DNA from: Hyphomicrobiales bacterium
GTDB taxonomy: Bacteria; Pseudomonadota; Alphaproteobacteria; Rhizobiales; Beijerinckiaceae
Reading direction: 5' to 3'
Assembly (NCBI GenBank): GCA_027483945.1
Contig: JAIXTM010000018.1
Span: forward strand, 248,001-312,000
Length of the DNA stretch: 64,000 nucleotides
In this document: in pieces, positions 38,444 through 49,144 of the stretch
Position numbering within the stretch: position 1 is the stretch's first letter
Layout of the letters: every line of letters begins with the position of its first letter
Position numbers and translations under genes: made by a program
Notes under the pieces: generated by a model
What the model was told of the DNA's origin: nothing
The model's database searches: none
What the model saw: the letters and a program-made list of their open reading frames with translations, nothing else

Positions 38444-39862
38444 TCAGGCGTTGACGCGCAGGACCCGCAGATTGTTGGTGCTGCCGGCCGTGCCGAAGGG
38501 CACGCCCGCGACGACCACGATGAGGTCGCGGTCCTTGGCGAAGCCCTCGGTCAGGACCTGCTGCTGGGCGTGCTCGACCATCTCCTCGTAGGAATGGATG
38601 TCCGGGGACTGGACGCTGTGGGCGCCCCAGAGCAGGCACATCTGGCGGGAGGCGCGGGCATCGGGCGTCACCGCCAGGATCGGCACTTCGGGACGCCGGC
38701 GCGCGATGCGGGCGGCGGTGGTGCCGCGGGCGGTGAAGGCGACGATGGCGGCGGCATGGAGCTGGTCCGCGATGTCGGCCGCCGCGCCCGCCACCGCGTG
38801 GGAGGCGGTCATCTCGATGTCCGGCTCCGCCGCCGAGACGATGGAGCGGTAGAGCTTGTGCTGCTCGGTCTTCGTGATGATCCGGTCCATCATCGCCACC
38901 GCCTCGATCGGATACTTGCCGGAGGCGCTCTCGGCCGAGAGCATGACGGCGTCGGCGCCGTCATAGATGGCGGTCGCGACGTCGGAGGCCTCGGCACGGG
39001 TCGGCGTCGGGGCGGCGACCATGGAATCGAGCATCTGGGTGGCGATGATGACCGGCTTCACGAGCCGGCGGCACAGGCGCACCAGCTCCTTCTGGCGGCC
39101 GGGCACGTCCTCCTGCGGCAGTTCCACGCCCATGTCGCCGCGGGCGACCATGATGCCGTCGGACAGCCGGACGATATCCTCGATCGTCTCCAGGGCCTGC
39201 GGCTTCTCGATCTTGGCGATCAGGCCGGCCTTGTCGCCGATGAGGCCCCGCGCCTCGATGATGTCGGAGGGCTTCTGCACGAAGGACAGGGCAACCCAGT
39301 CCACGCCGAGTTCCAGCCCGAAGGCGAGGTCGACGCGGTCCTTCTTGGTCAGCGGCGACATGTCGAGCAGCGTGCCCGGGAGGTTGACGCCCTTTCGGTT
39401 GCTGAGCGTGCCGCCGACGAGCACCACGGCCTCGATGCGCTCGCGGTCGCAGCCGGTCACCTCGACCCTGACGCGCCCGTCGTCGATGAGGAGGTTCTGC
39501 CCCGGCAGGACCGCCTCGAAGATTTCCGGATGCGGCAGCGGGATCGCGTCGGGACCACCCTCGTCCATGCCCAGCACGAAGGTCAGCCGGTCTCCGGCCT
39601 GGACGTCGAACCGGTCGCCGGCCAGCTTGCCGATGCGGATCTTGGGGCCCTGCAGATCCTGCAGGATGCCGATGGGGCGGCCGACTTCAGCCTCCAGCGC
39701 GCGGATGTGACGGAAGACGGCGGCGTGGTCGTCGTGGGTGCCGTGGCTGAAATTCAGGCGAAACGTATCGACGCCGGCCATGAACAGGGCCTTGAGGCCT
39801 TCAGGAGACGAACTGGCCGGACCGACGGTGGCGACGATCTTGGCGTGGCGGTTACGGTGCAA
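38444..39862 (-). CDS. pyk: Pyruvate kinase
   Basis: 472 residues from a TTG start. Transfers phosphate from phosphoenolpyruvate to ADP, the last step of glycolysis. KIVATVGPASS N terminus, LNFSHGTHDDH, the active-site LIAKIEKPQALETIEDI and MVARGDMGVELPQEDVP, then the MLDSMV and EASDVATAIYDGADAVMLSAESASGKYP signatures. I chose the TTG at 39862, preceded by GGGAGG at ideal spacing, over another TTG 8 codons upstream at 39886 that has no ribosome site. Both starts are non-ATG, which suggests modest translation. Confidence 0.96.
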   Translation of the reverse strand: MHRNRHAKIVATVGPASSSPEGLKALFMAGVDTFRLNFSHGTHDDHAAVFRHIRALEAEVGRPIGILQDLQGPKIRIGKLAGDRFDVQAGDRLTFVLGMDEGGPDAIPLPHPEIFEAVLPGQNLLIDDGRVRVEVTGCDRERIEAVVLVGGTLSNRKGVNLPGTLLDMSPLTKKDRVDLAFGLELGVDWVALSFVQKPSDIIEARGLIGDKAGLIAKIEKPQALETIEDIVRLSDGIMVARGDMGVELPQEDVPGRQKELVRLCRRLVKPVIIATQMLDSMVAAPTPTRAEASDVATAIYDGADAVMLSAESASGKYPIEAVAMMDRIITKTEQHKLYRSIVSAAEPDIEMTASHAVAGAAADIADQLHAAAIVAFTARGTTAARIARRRPEVPILAVTPDARASRQMCLLWGAHSVQSPDIHSYEEMVEHAQQQVLTEGFAKDRDLIVVVAGVPFGTAGSTNNLRVLRVNA

Positions 39863-40065
39863 ACGATCCTCCCGGCGGACATGCAACGACCGGGCGTCCG
39901 GCGGCGGGCTATGGTCTCGGGGGAGACAGCCGCGGAACCCGATTCGACTAAAGTAGGCCTCAAGAGAATTTCTATCGCCGGTTCCGAACGCGGCGGCAAG
40001 ACGCCAAGCGAACAGATCGTGCCGAAAGCCGCGATTTCCGTCGATTTTCCGCGACTGACAGGCTT

Positions 40066-40139
40066 TGGCTGGGGGACTAGGATTCGAACCTAGACTAACG
40101 GAGTCAGAGTCCGCTGTTCTACCGTTAAACTATCCCCCA
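40066..40139 (-). tRNA. tRNA-Gln (anticodon CTG)
   Basis: Read on the minus strand, 74 bases including an encoded CCA. The acceptor stem is TGGGGGA with TCCCCCA. The D-arm is TAGTTTAACGGTAGA. The anticodon stem is GCGGA with TCCGT around the loop CTCTGAC, giving anticodon CTG. The T-arm is CTAGGTTCGAATCCTAG. It stands alone between pyruvate kinase and an MFS gene. Confidence 0.96.
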
Positions 40140-40243
40140 ACGGACGGCAGGCGGCGGGCCTTGGGGCCTGCTGGCGCTGACGCCTTTGGTGCGCGGGGAG
40201 ATAGGTGCTTTTTCCGGCGCGGTCAACCGCGCGGCGGCGCATT

Positions 40244-41494
40244 TCAGAGCTTGAGGAAATCGTCTCCATGCAGCCGGCGCGCGCGGCGCAGCTGCGGGAA
40301 CCACCAGGCCCACAAGACGGTGACGCCGATCGTCGCGAAGCCGCCGAGGACGACCGCCGGCACGGCTCCGACGAGCGCGGCGGAGACGCCGGCGCGGAAC
40401 TCGCCGAGCTCGTTGGAGGCGCCGATGAAGACCATGTTCACGGCGCTGACCCGCCCGCGCTTGTCGTCGGGCGTGGCGAGCTGGATCAGCGTCTCGCGGA
40501 CATAGACGCTGATCATGTCCGCGCCCCCTAGGAGGACGAGCATCAGGATCGAGAACCACGGCACAGTGGAGAAGCCGAAGCCGATGGTGAACAGACCAAA
40601 GGCACCGACGCCGACGAACATGATGATGCCGGCACGGTCGTTGAGCGGACGCATGCCGAGCCAGGCGGCGACGAGCACCGCGCCGATGCCCGGCGCGGCG
40701 CGCAGGAGGCCAAGGCCCCACGGCCCCACATCCAGGATGTCGCGGGCATAGACCGGCATCAGCGCCACCGCCCCGCCGAGCAGGACAGCGAAGAGGTCGA
40801 GCGAGATCGCTCCGAGCACGATCTTGTTGTGCCAGACATAGTCGAAGCCGGCGACGACGGTGCGCCAGGTGCGCGGCTCCTGCGGCATGGGCTCCCGTTT
40901 CGGGAGGCGCAGCGTCAGGATCACCGCCGCCAGGAGGATGATCGCGGCGGCGGCGAAGGCGACATTGGCCGACAGGCCGTAGAGCAGGCCGCCGGCGACG
41001 GGACCGAGCACGGTGGCGATCTGCCAGGCGGACGAGTTCCAGGCGATGGCGGTCGACAATTCGCGGGCGGAGACGATGTTGGGCAGCAGCGCCTGCACCG
41101 CAGGGCCGATGAAGGCGCGGGCGACGCCGAACAGGGTCAGGACGACGAAGATCGGCCAGACGGAGGGCACGCGCCCGATGGTCAGCGCCAGCAGCGCGGC
41201 GACGCAGGCCAGTTCCGCGGCCAGGCACAGGGCGAAGATCGTCCGTCGATCGAACCGGTCCGCGACCGCGCCCGTGACCAGCACGAGGACCAGGGAAGGC
41301 AGGAACTGGACGAGCCCCACCATGCCGAGGTCGAACGGATCGCGCGTCAGGTCGTAGACCTGCCAGCCCACGGCCACGCTGACGATCTGCACGGCGAAGG
41401 ATGCCGCGAAGCGCGCGAGCCAATAGGCCAGGAAGGTCCGGTTGCGAAACAGGTCGCGCGCCGTGACAGGCGCATCGGAGGCGGGAGCGGTCAA
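40244..41494 (-). CDS. MFS exporter, MFS_3 (EntS-like) family
   Basis: 416 residues, 12 membrane helices. The N terminus LFRNRTFLAYWLARFAASFAVQIVSVAVGWQVYDLT and motif A-like GAVADRFDRRTIF are characteristic of the MFS_3 / EntS group, which includes enterobactin exporters and many drug exporters. The only available start is a TTG (41494) without a good ribosome site. The tRNA gene lies just downstream. The iron-regulated importer is divergent at 41751, but nothing else shows that this exporter handles siderophores. Confidence 0.88.
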   Translation of the reverse strand: MTAPASDAPVTARDLFRNRTFLAYWLARFAASFAVQIVSVAVGWQVYDLTRDPFDLGMVGLVQFLPSLVLVLVTGAVADRFDRRTIFALCLAAELACVAALLALTIGRVPSVWPIFVVLTLFGVARAFIGPAVQALLPNIVSARELSTAIAWNSSAWQIATVLGPVAGGLLYGLSANVAFAAAAIILLAAVILTLRLPKREPMPQEPRTWRTVVAGFDYVWHNKIVLGAISLDLFAVLLGGAVALMPVYARDILDVGPWGLGLLRAAPGIGAVLVAAWLGMRPLNDRAGIIMFVGVGAFGLFTIGFGFSTVPWFSILMLVLLGGADMISVYVRETLIQLATPDDKRGRVSAVNMVFIGASNELGEFRAGVSAALVGAVPAVVLGGFATIGVTVLWAWWFPQLRRARRLHGDDFLKL

Positions 41495-41624
41495 GGAGAA
41501 GCACCGGCGTTGGTCGCGTTCTGCATAGCGCGTGCATGGCGGCGCGTCACCCGCGCGGGCGGTGCATCGGTCTCAAGTCCCGGATGGAGCGGCAAGAACG
41601 GCCCAGTTTGAAAGCGGAGCGCAG

Positions 41625-41641
41625 TTTAGAAAGTCTCTAAA
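41625..41641. promoter_or_regulatory. Irr-type iron control element (ICE)
   Basis: TTTAGAAAGTCTCTAAA matches the Hyphomicrobiales ICE consensus TTTAGAA-N3-TTCTAAA with a single mismatch. It lies 110 bases upstream of the iron-binding-protein gene. Irr binds such sites under iron limitation and may repress or activate depending on position. An AT-rich stretch (41638-41665) follows and probably holds the promoter. Confidence 0.75.
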
Positions 41642-41750
41642 CAATTGATTTCAAACACTTTTTCGTTGACCGGCCGGCTTCCGGAGGCGTAACAGGCACC
41701 CGCTTCCATCGCGGGCGGGCCTTGAACCCGCTGCCAATGAGGACCGTTTC

Positions 41751-42782
41751 ATGCACTCTCGTTTCAGCCCCGCGCATCTCGGGCTTGCCGTCGCAGCCGC
41801 CTTGACCGGCCTGCCGGCATCCGGAGCCCTCGCCCAGTCCGTCAACCTCTACACGACCCGCGAAGCCGCGCTGATCCAGCCGCTGGCCGAGGCGTTCGAG
41901 AAGAAGAGCGGCATCAAGATCAACACCGTTTTCCTGAAGGACGGCCTGGCCGAGCGCGTGGCCGCCGAGGGCGCGAACTCGCCGGCGGACCTCCTGATGG
42001 CGGTGGATATCGGCAACCTCGTCGACGTAGTCGACAAGGGTGTGACGCAGCCGATCACCTCCCCGGCGATCGAGGCGGCCGTGCCGGCCGCGCTGCGCGA
42101 TCCGCAGAACCGCTGGGTCTCGCTGTCGCTGCGCGCCCGCGTGCTCTATGCCGGCAAGGACCAGAAGCTGACGGGCTTCACCTATGACGACCTCGCCGAC
42201 CCCAAATGGAAGGGCAAGGTCTGCATCCGTTCCGGCCAGCATCCCTACAACACGGCCTTGATCGCCCATTACATCGCCCGCAACGGCGAGGAGAAGGCCG
42301 AGGCCTGGCTGAAGGGCGTCAAGGCCAATCTCGCCCGCAAGGCTGGCGGCGGTGACCGCGAAGTGGCGCGCGACATCCTGGGCGGCATCTGCGAGGTGGG
42401 CTTCGCCAATTCCTATTATGTCGGCCTGATGCGCAGCGGCGCCGGCGGCCCGGACCAGAAGAAGTGGGGCGAGGCGATCGACGTCGTGCTCCCGACCTTC
42501 AAGGACGGCGGCACGCATGTGAACGTGTCCGGCGCGGCGCTCGCCAAGAACGCCCCGAACAAGGACGCGGCGGTGAAGTTCCTGGAATTCCTCGTCTCCG
42601 ACGAGGGCCAGGAGCTCTATGCCCGCCAGAACTTCGAGTTCCCGGTGAAGGCCGGCGCGAAGACCGATCCGATCATCATGGGCCTCGGCACCTTGAAGCC
42701 CGACACGGTCTCGCTGCTTGAGGTCGCCAAGCACCGCAAGGCCGCGAGCCTCCTGGTGGACAAGGTCGGCTTCGACAATTGA
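41751..42782 (+). CDS. Fe(3+) ABC transporter periplasmic binding protein (FbpA/FutA type)
   Basis: 343 residues. Sec signal peptide with cleavage after ALA near residue 28, then SVNLYTTREAALIQPLAEAF, the usual opening of ferric-binding proteins. Iron-coordinating tyrosines are probably those in FANSYYVGLM near 222. The first ATG with a GAGGA ribosome site is used. Its upstream ICE element supports an iron role. The stop overlaps the TTG start of the permease. Confidence 0.93.
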   Translation: MHSRFSPAHLGLAVAAALTGLPASGALAQSVNLYTTREAALIQPLAEAFEKKSGIKINTVFLKDGLAERVAAEGANSPADLLMAVDIGNLVDVVDKGVTQPITSPAIEAAVPAALRDPQNRWVSLSLRARVLYAGKDQKLTGFTYDDLADPKWKGKVCIRSGQHPYNTALIAHYIARNGEEKAEAWLKGVKANLARKAGGGDREVARDILGGICEVGFANSYYVGLMRSGAGGPDQKKWGEAIDVVLPTFKDGGTHVNVSGAALAKNAPNKDAAVKFLEFLVSDEGQELYARQNFEFPVKAGAKTDPIIMGLGTLKPDTVSLLEVAKHRKAASLLVDKVGFDN

Positions 42783-44504
42783 GCCAGGCCGCCGTCCCGG
42801 CCGGCAACGGCCGACAGCATCGCATCGCGCGCGCCGCCGGAACCCCCGGCGGCGCAGCCGCGTGGCGCGTCGCCGCGATCCTCGTGGCGGCGCTCGTCGC
42901 CATGCCGGTGCTGGCGCTCGCGGCGATCGCGGCCCAGGGCTCGGGCGATCTGTGGCCGCACCTGGCGCGCTACGTGATGCCCCAGGCGTTCCTCGACACC
43001 GCGCTGCTGCTCCTGGGCGTCGGGATCATCGTCATCGTGGTCGGCACGGGCACGGCCTGGCTGGTCACCGCCTTCGACTTTCCCGGTCGGCGAGCGCTGG
43101 ACTGGCTGCTGCTCCTGCCGCTGGCGATCCCCACCTACATCATCGCCTTCGCTTATCTGGACATGCTGCACCCGCTGGGACCGGTGCAGGGCGCCATCCG
43201 GGCGATGCTGGGCCTGTCGAGCCCGCGGGACCTCCGCCTGCCGGACATCCGCTCGACGCTCGGCTGCATCCTCGTCCTCGGCCTCGTCCTCTACCCTTAC
43301 GTCTACCTGTCGGTGCGGGCGCTGTTCCTCATGCAGTCGGCGTGCCTCATCGACGTGTCACGCACGCTCGGCCAGGGCCGGACCGGCGCGTTCTGGCGGG
43401 TCGCCCTGCCCATGGCGCGCCCGGCGGTCGCCATCGGCGCGAGCCTGGCGCTGATGGAGGCGCTGAACGATGTCGGGGCCGCCGAGTTCCTGGGCGTGCG
43501 CACGCTGACGGTCTCGGTCTATTCCACCTGGATCAACCGCTCGAGCCTCGCCGGCGCCGCGCAGATCGCCCTGCTCATGCTCGCCGTGGTGACCGCGATG
43601 GTCGCCATCGAGCGCCATGCCCGCCGGCGCCAGGCCTATGCCGCCTCGGCCCAGCGCGCGCGTCGGCTGGCGCCACACCGTCTCTCCGGCTGGCGGGCGG
43701 GCGGCGCCGCGCTCGCCTGTTTCCTCCCGGTCCTGTTCGGCTTCGGCCTGCCCGCGCTTCACCTCGCCGTCGTCGCGGCGCGGCGCCTCGGCTCGACCGG
43801 CTGGCCGCCTGGACTCGGCCCCGCGCTGCTGACGACTTTGTCGCTCAGCCTCGTGGCGACCATCGTCATCGTCGTGCTCGCGGGCATGACGGCCTATGCC
43901 CATCGCGGCACGACCACGGGTTTTGCCGCCCTGCCGGCCCGCGTCGCGTCGGTCGGTTACGCGGTTCCGGGCACGGTCCTTGCCATCGGGCTCCTCACGC
44001 CTCTCGCCATGGTCGATAACGCGCTCAACGCGCTGACGCAGGCGACACTCGGCCTGACGCCGGGCCTGATCCTGTCCGGCACCGGCATCGCGCTCGTCTA
44101 TGCCTATGCGGCCCGGTTTCTTGCGATCGGCATCGGCGGGATCGAGGCGGGTTTCCAGCGCATCCCGGCCTCCCTCGACCATGCGGCCCGGGCGCTGGGC
44201 GAGAGCCGCGCCGGCGTCGCGCGGCACATCCATATGCCGCTCCTGCGGCCGGCCCTGGTTTCGGCAGCCCTGCTCGTCTTCGTCGACTGCATGAAGGAAC
44301 TGCCGGCGACACTCCTCCTGCGTCCGCTCAATGTCGAGACGCTGGCGACGCAGGTCTATGCCCAGGCCTCGCGCGGCACCTACGAGGACGGCGCCCTCGC
44401 CGCCCTGCTCATCGTGGCGGCGGGGCTGGTGCCGGTCGTGCTCCTGTCCCGCGTCAGCCGCGGCGAGCCGGAGCCCGTGCTCGCAGCCGCCCTCCCCGAT
44501 CCCG

Positions 44505-44515
<11 letters not shown>
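42779..44515 (+). CDS. Fe(3+) ABC transporter permease, two fused halves (FbpB/ThiP type)
   Basis: 578 residues with about twelve membrane helices in two homologous halves. Each half has an EAA loop: [20 protein letters not shown] in the first and [20 protein letters not shown] in the second. This is the FbpB/AfuB architecture. Starts at a TTG that overlaps the binding-protein stop (TTGA), so it is translationally coupled. No ATPase gene follows: the next gene is on the opposite strand and its 3' end overlaps this one by 11 bases. Confidence 0.93.
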
Positions 44516-46442
<1,927 letters not shown>

Positions 46443-46572
46443 GGCGGCTTTTCCTCTGCGGCCCAAACCGCGTATCGCGCACGGCCAAGCGCGGCAAGTT
46501 CGACCCTCGGCCAGCTTGCCTGTGCATTTCCACGCGACAAGCCATGGTGTTTGCCTTAAGAGCGGCGCAGTC

Positions 46573-46602
46573 TCATCGGGTTGTCATCGGGGTGTCATCG
46601 GC
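46573..46602 (+). promoter_or_regulatory. Three 11-bp direct repeats, PhoB-box-like
   Basis: TCATCGG occurs at 46573, 46584 and 46595, an exact 11-base period. The last two copies read TTGTCAT-CGGG-GTGTCAT (46581-46598). That equals the PhoB box CTGTCAT-N4-CTGTCAT in 12 of 14 defined positions, differing only at the first base of each half. It lies 40 bases before the AsmA-like gene. No convincing -10 follows, so the function is uncertain. Confidence 0.45.
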
Positions 46603-46637
46603 CGTTCCCTCGGACGGCGCGGCAGAAACCGGACCGC

Positions 46638-48407
46638 ATGAAGCGTCGCTATCTCATCGGAGCCGCCGCGATCGCGGCAGCGGGACTGGGCGGGTTCCTG
46701 TGGTGGAACGCCGCCGCCCTGCCCGCGGACACCCTGTCCCGCGAGGTGGGCAGGCTGGCCGGCCTGACCGTTCGCGCCCAGGGTGGCGCGACCGTCTCGC
46801 TGCTGCCGCATCCACGCCTGAAGCTTGCCGACGCCGTGCTGACGGACGCGGCCGGGCGGACCATCGTGCGCGCCGAGCTGATCCAGGCCAATCTCGACAT
46901 CGGCTCGCTGCTCTCCGGCCGCGCACGGATCGATGACCTGCGCATCGTCGGCGGCGAGGTCATGCTGGCCGTGGACGGCGGCGGCCGGTCGGGCATGGAC
47001 ACCCTGATCGGGCGCCTCGACGGGGGCGGGACGGGCGTCGGAGTTGCGGGCGCGATCCGCCTTTCGCAGACCGACATCATCTATTCCGACGCCCGCTACG
47101 GCCTTGCCGGACGCATCGACGATGCCAGCGCCGTGCTCACCCTGCCGACCGAGCGCGAGGCGCTGGGGCTGGTCCTGACCGGGCGCTGGCGCGACGAGGC
47201 CGTGGACCTGCGCGCCACCTGGCCGGGCTCGGCCCTGCGGGCCGCGGGCGGCGCCAAGGCGAGCGCCAGCCTGCGCAGCAGCCGCGGGCGCGTCGATCTC
47301 GCCGGCTCAGCGACCGGCGCCGAGACGCCGTCCTTCCAGGGCTCCCTGTCTTTGGCCATGGCGTCCGGGGCCAAGGTCGCGGAATGGACGGGGATCGAGG
47401 GTCCGCTCCTCGACCGGCTCAGCGACGTTTCCCTGAACGGTCCGGTGACCATCAATTCCCGGTCCGTATCCATGCCGTCCGCCGCCATCACGATGGGCGA
47501 GAACCGGCTGGACGGCGCCCTCATGCTCCGCACCGACCAGATGCGTCCGGTCCTCTCCGGCACGCTTGCGGCGCAGGTGCTGGATGTCGGCGCCTTCCTG
47601 CCGGACGGACGGCGTCTCAAATCCGCCCAGGGCTGGACGGCGCAGCCCTTCGACTGGACGGCCATGACGCGCGCGGACCTCGATCTGCGCGTCTCGGCGA
47701 CGCAGGCCCGGATCGGCTCTCTCGTCCTGGGCCAGGCCGCGTTCGGCGTCATCCTCAAGGCGGGCAAGCTCGAAGTGTCGCTCGGCCGCTCGGATGTCGG
47801 ATCCGGCACGCTGCGCGGGCGCGTCGCCCTCGGGCCGGGCCCGGCGGGCCTCGACCTCAGGCTGCAGGCGAATGTGGAGCAGGCCGACGCCGCAGCCCTG
47901 CTCGCCCCGCTTCTGCCGGCCAGGCCGCTATCGGGCCGGGCCACCGGCCAGGTCCAGCTGGAAGCGGCGGGCCATTCGATGGCGACGCTCGTCGCCGCCT
48001 CGTCCGGGCGCGGCGGGCTGTCGGTCCGACGCGGGGAGCTTGCAGGCATCAGCGCCGCCGATGTCCTGAAGCTGGCAGACCGCTCCCCTCCCCCCGTCGC
48101 CCTGGAATGGCGCGGCGGCCGGTCGGCCTTCGAAGCGGCCTCGTTTCCCTTTGTGCTGCGGCGGGGCACGATCGAGATCGCCGACGGCACGCTTGCCGGA
48201 TCGGCGTTCAAGGCGACGGTCGCGGGAACGATCGACCTCCAGGGCATGACGCTCGATCTGAGCGCGGGCCTGGCGCCCGCCACGGGTCCGGCGCGGGGCC
48301 CGCTGGTCTTCGCCATGACCGGCCCGGTCGCCTCGCCCCAGATCGCGCTTGACGTGCGCACGCTGCTGGATCGGACGCTGCGCGCCTCGCCCGTCAAGTT
48401 CGACTGA
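46638..48407 (+). CDS. AsmA-like protein
   Basis: 589 residues with one N-terminal membrane anchor (RRYLIGAAAIAAAGLGGFLWW) and a large periplasmic part. The AsmA signature appears as LTVRAQGGATVSLLPHPRLKLADAVL near the N terminus, and a C-terminal AsmA_2-like region near LSGRATGQVQLEAAGHSMATLV and RGTIEIADGTLAGSAFKATVAG. The family forms bridge-like lipid-transfer proteins between inner and outer membrane. The ATG at 46638 was chosen because it precedes the anchor directly. A PhoB-box-like repeat lies upstream. It is convergent with the Crp/Fnr gene. Confidence 0.88.
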   Translation: MKRRYLIGAAAIAAAGLGGFLWWNAAALPADTLSREVGRLAGLTVRAQGGATVSLLPHPRLKLADAVLTDAAGRTIVRAELIQANLDIGSLLSGRARIDDLRIVGGEVMLAVDGGGRSGMDTLIGRLDGGGTGVGVAGAIRLSQTDIIYSDARYGLAGRIDDASAVLTLPTEREALGLVLTGRWRDEAVDLRATWPGSALRAAGGAKASASLRSSRGRVDLAGSATGAETPSFQGSLSLAMASGAKVAEWTGIEGPLLDRLSDVSLNGPVTINSRSVSMPSAAITMGENRLDGALMLRTDQMRPVLSGTLAAQVLDVGAFLPDGRRLKSAQGWTAQPFDWTAMTRADLDLRVSATQARIGSLVLGQAAFGVILKAGKLEVSLGRSDVGSGTLRGRVALGPGPAGLDLRLQANVEQADAAALLAPLLPARPLSGRATGQVQLEAAGHSMATLVAASSGRGGLSVRRGELAGISAADVLKLADRSPPPVALEWRGGRSAFEAASFPFVLRRGTIEIADGTLAGSAFKATVAGTIDLQGMTLDLSAGLAPATGPARGPLVFAMTGPVASPQIALDVRTLLDRTLRASPVKFD

Positions 48408-48413
48408 GAGCGA

Positions 48414-49094
48414 TCAGCCTTCGTCGCGCAGGGCGGTCGCGACCCGCTGTTCCAGCACGGCCGGCTTGAGGATCACCAGCGCGCCGCGGGCGCGCTCGAT
48501 CAGCCCTTCCTGCGACATGGCGGTGAATTCGCGGGTCACCTGCTCGCGGCGGCAACCGATGCGGGCGGCAAGGACGTGGTGATAGGGCGGCGGCGTGACG
48601 ACGCGCTGCGAATCCTGCCCCGCACGGCGCACCGACAGGCGCAGCAGCTCGGCATAGAGGCGGTGGCGCACGTCCAGCACCGCATATTCCATCAGCCGCG
48701 CGTTGAGCTCGCGGACGCGGCCGGCCAGCAGGCGCAGAAGCCGGTCCATGAGGGAGGGCATGGCGAAGAGCAGATCGCGGAAGACGGCGGCGGGGAGGAT
48801 CAGGACCTCGCCCTTGGTCAGGGCCGTGACGTTGGCCGAGCGCTTGACGTTGTCGATCGCGGCCAGCTCTCCGAAGAACTCGCCGCCGCGCATCTCGCCG
48901 AGGATGACCTCCTTGCCGGCCTGCGTGCGGATGAGGATGCGGACCTCGCCCGATATGAGGAAGAAGACGTCCGAGCTCTCGTCCTCGAAATCGACGAGAA
49001 TCTCGTCGGTGTCGAATTTCCGGACGAGGCAGCGGCGCTCATAGGCGCTGAGATCGACCCCGGCATCCCGGAAGAATGGCACCCGCGACAGCAT
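48414..49094 (-). CDS. Crp/Fnr-family transcription regulator
   Basis: 226 residues. Cyclic-nucleotide-binding beta-roll (DEILVDFEDESSDVFFLISG, GGEFFGELAAIDNVKRSANV) followed by the dimer helix and a C-terminal winged helix (LAARIGCRREQVTREFTAMS, then LIERARGALVI). No N-terminal cysteine cluster, so it is not an oxygen-sensing FNR; the PGEFFGELAxxD element resembles the cAMP-binding set but lacks the exact RSA spacing needed to be sure. It is next to the chemoreceptor on the same strand. Confidence 0.9.
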   Translation of the reverse strand: MLSRVPFFRDAGVDLSAYERRCLVRKFDTDEILVDFEDESSDVFFLISGEVRILIRTQAGKEVILGEMRGGEFFGELAAIDNVKRSANVTALTKGEVLILPAAVFRDLLFAMPSLMDRLLRLLAGRVRELNARLMEYAVLDVRHRLYAELLRLSVRRAGQDSQRVVTPPPYHHVLAARIGCRREQVTREFTAMSQEGLIERARGALVILKPAVLEQRVATALRDEG

Positions 49095-49144
49095 CTTCTC
49101 GTCTCCCCCAACGGATCAGATGGTCGGGAAAGCCGCCTGCCAGG

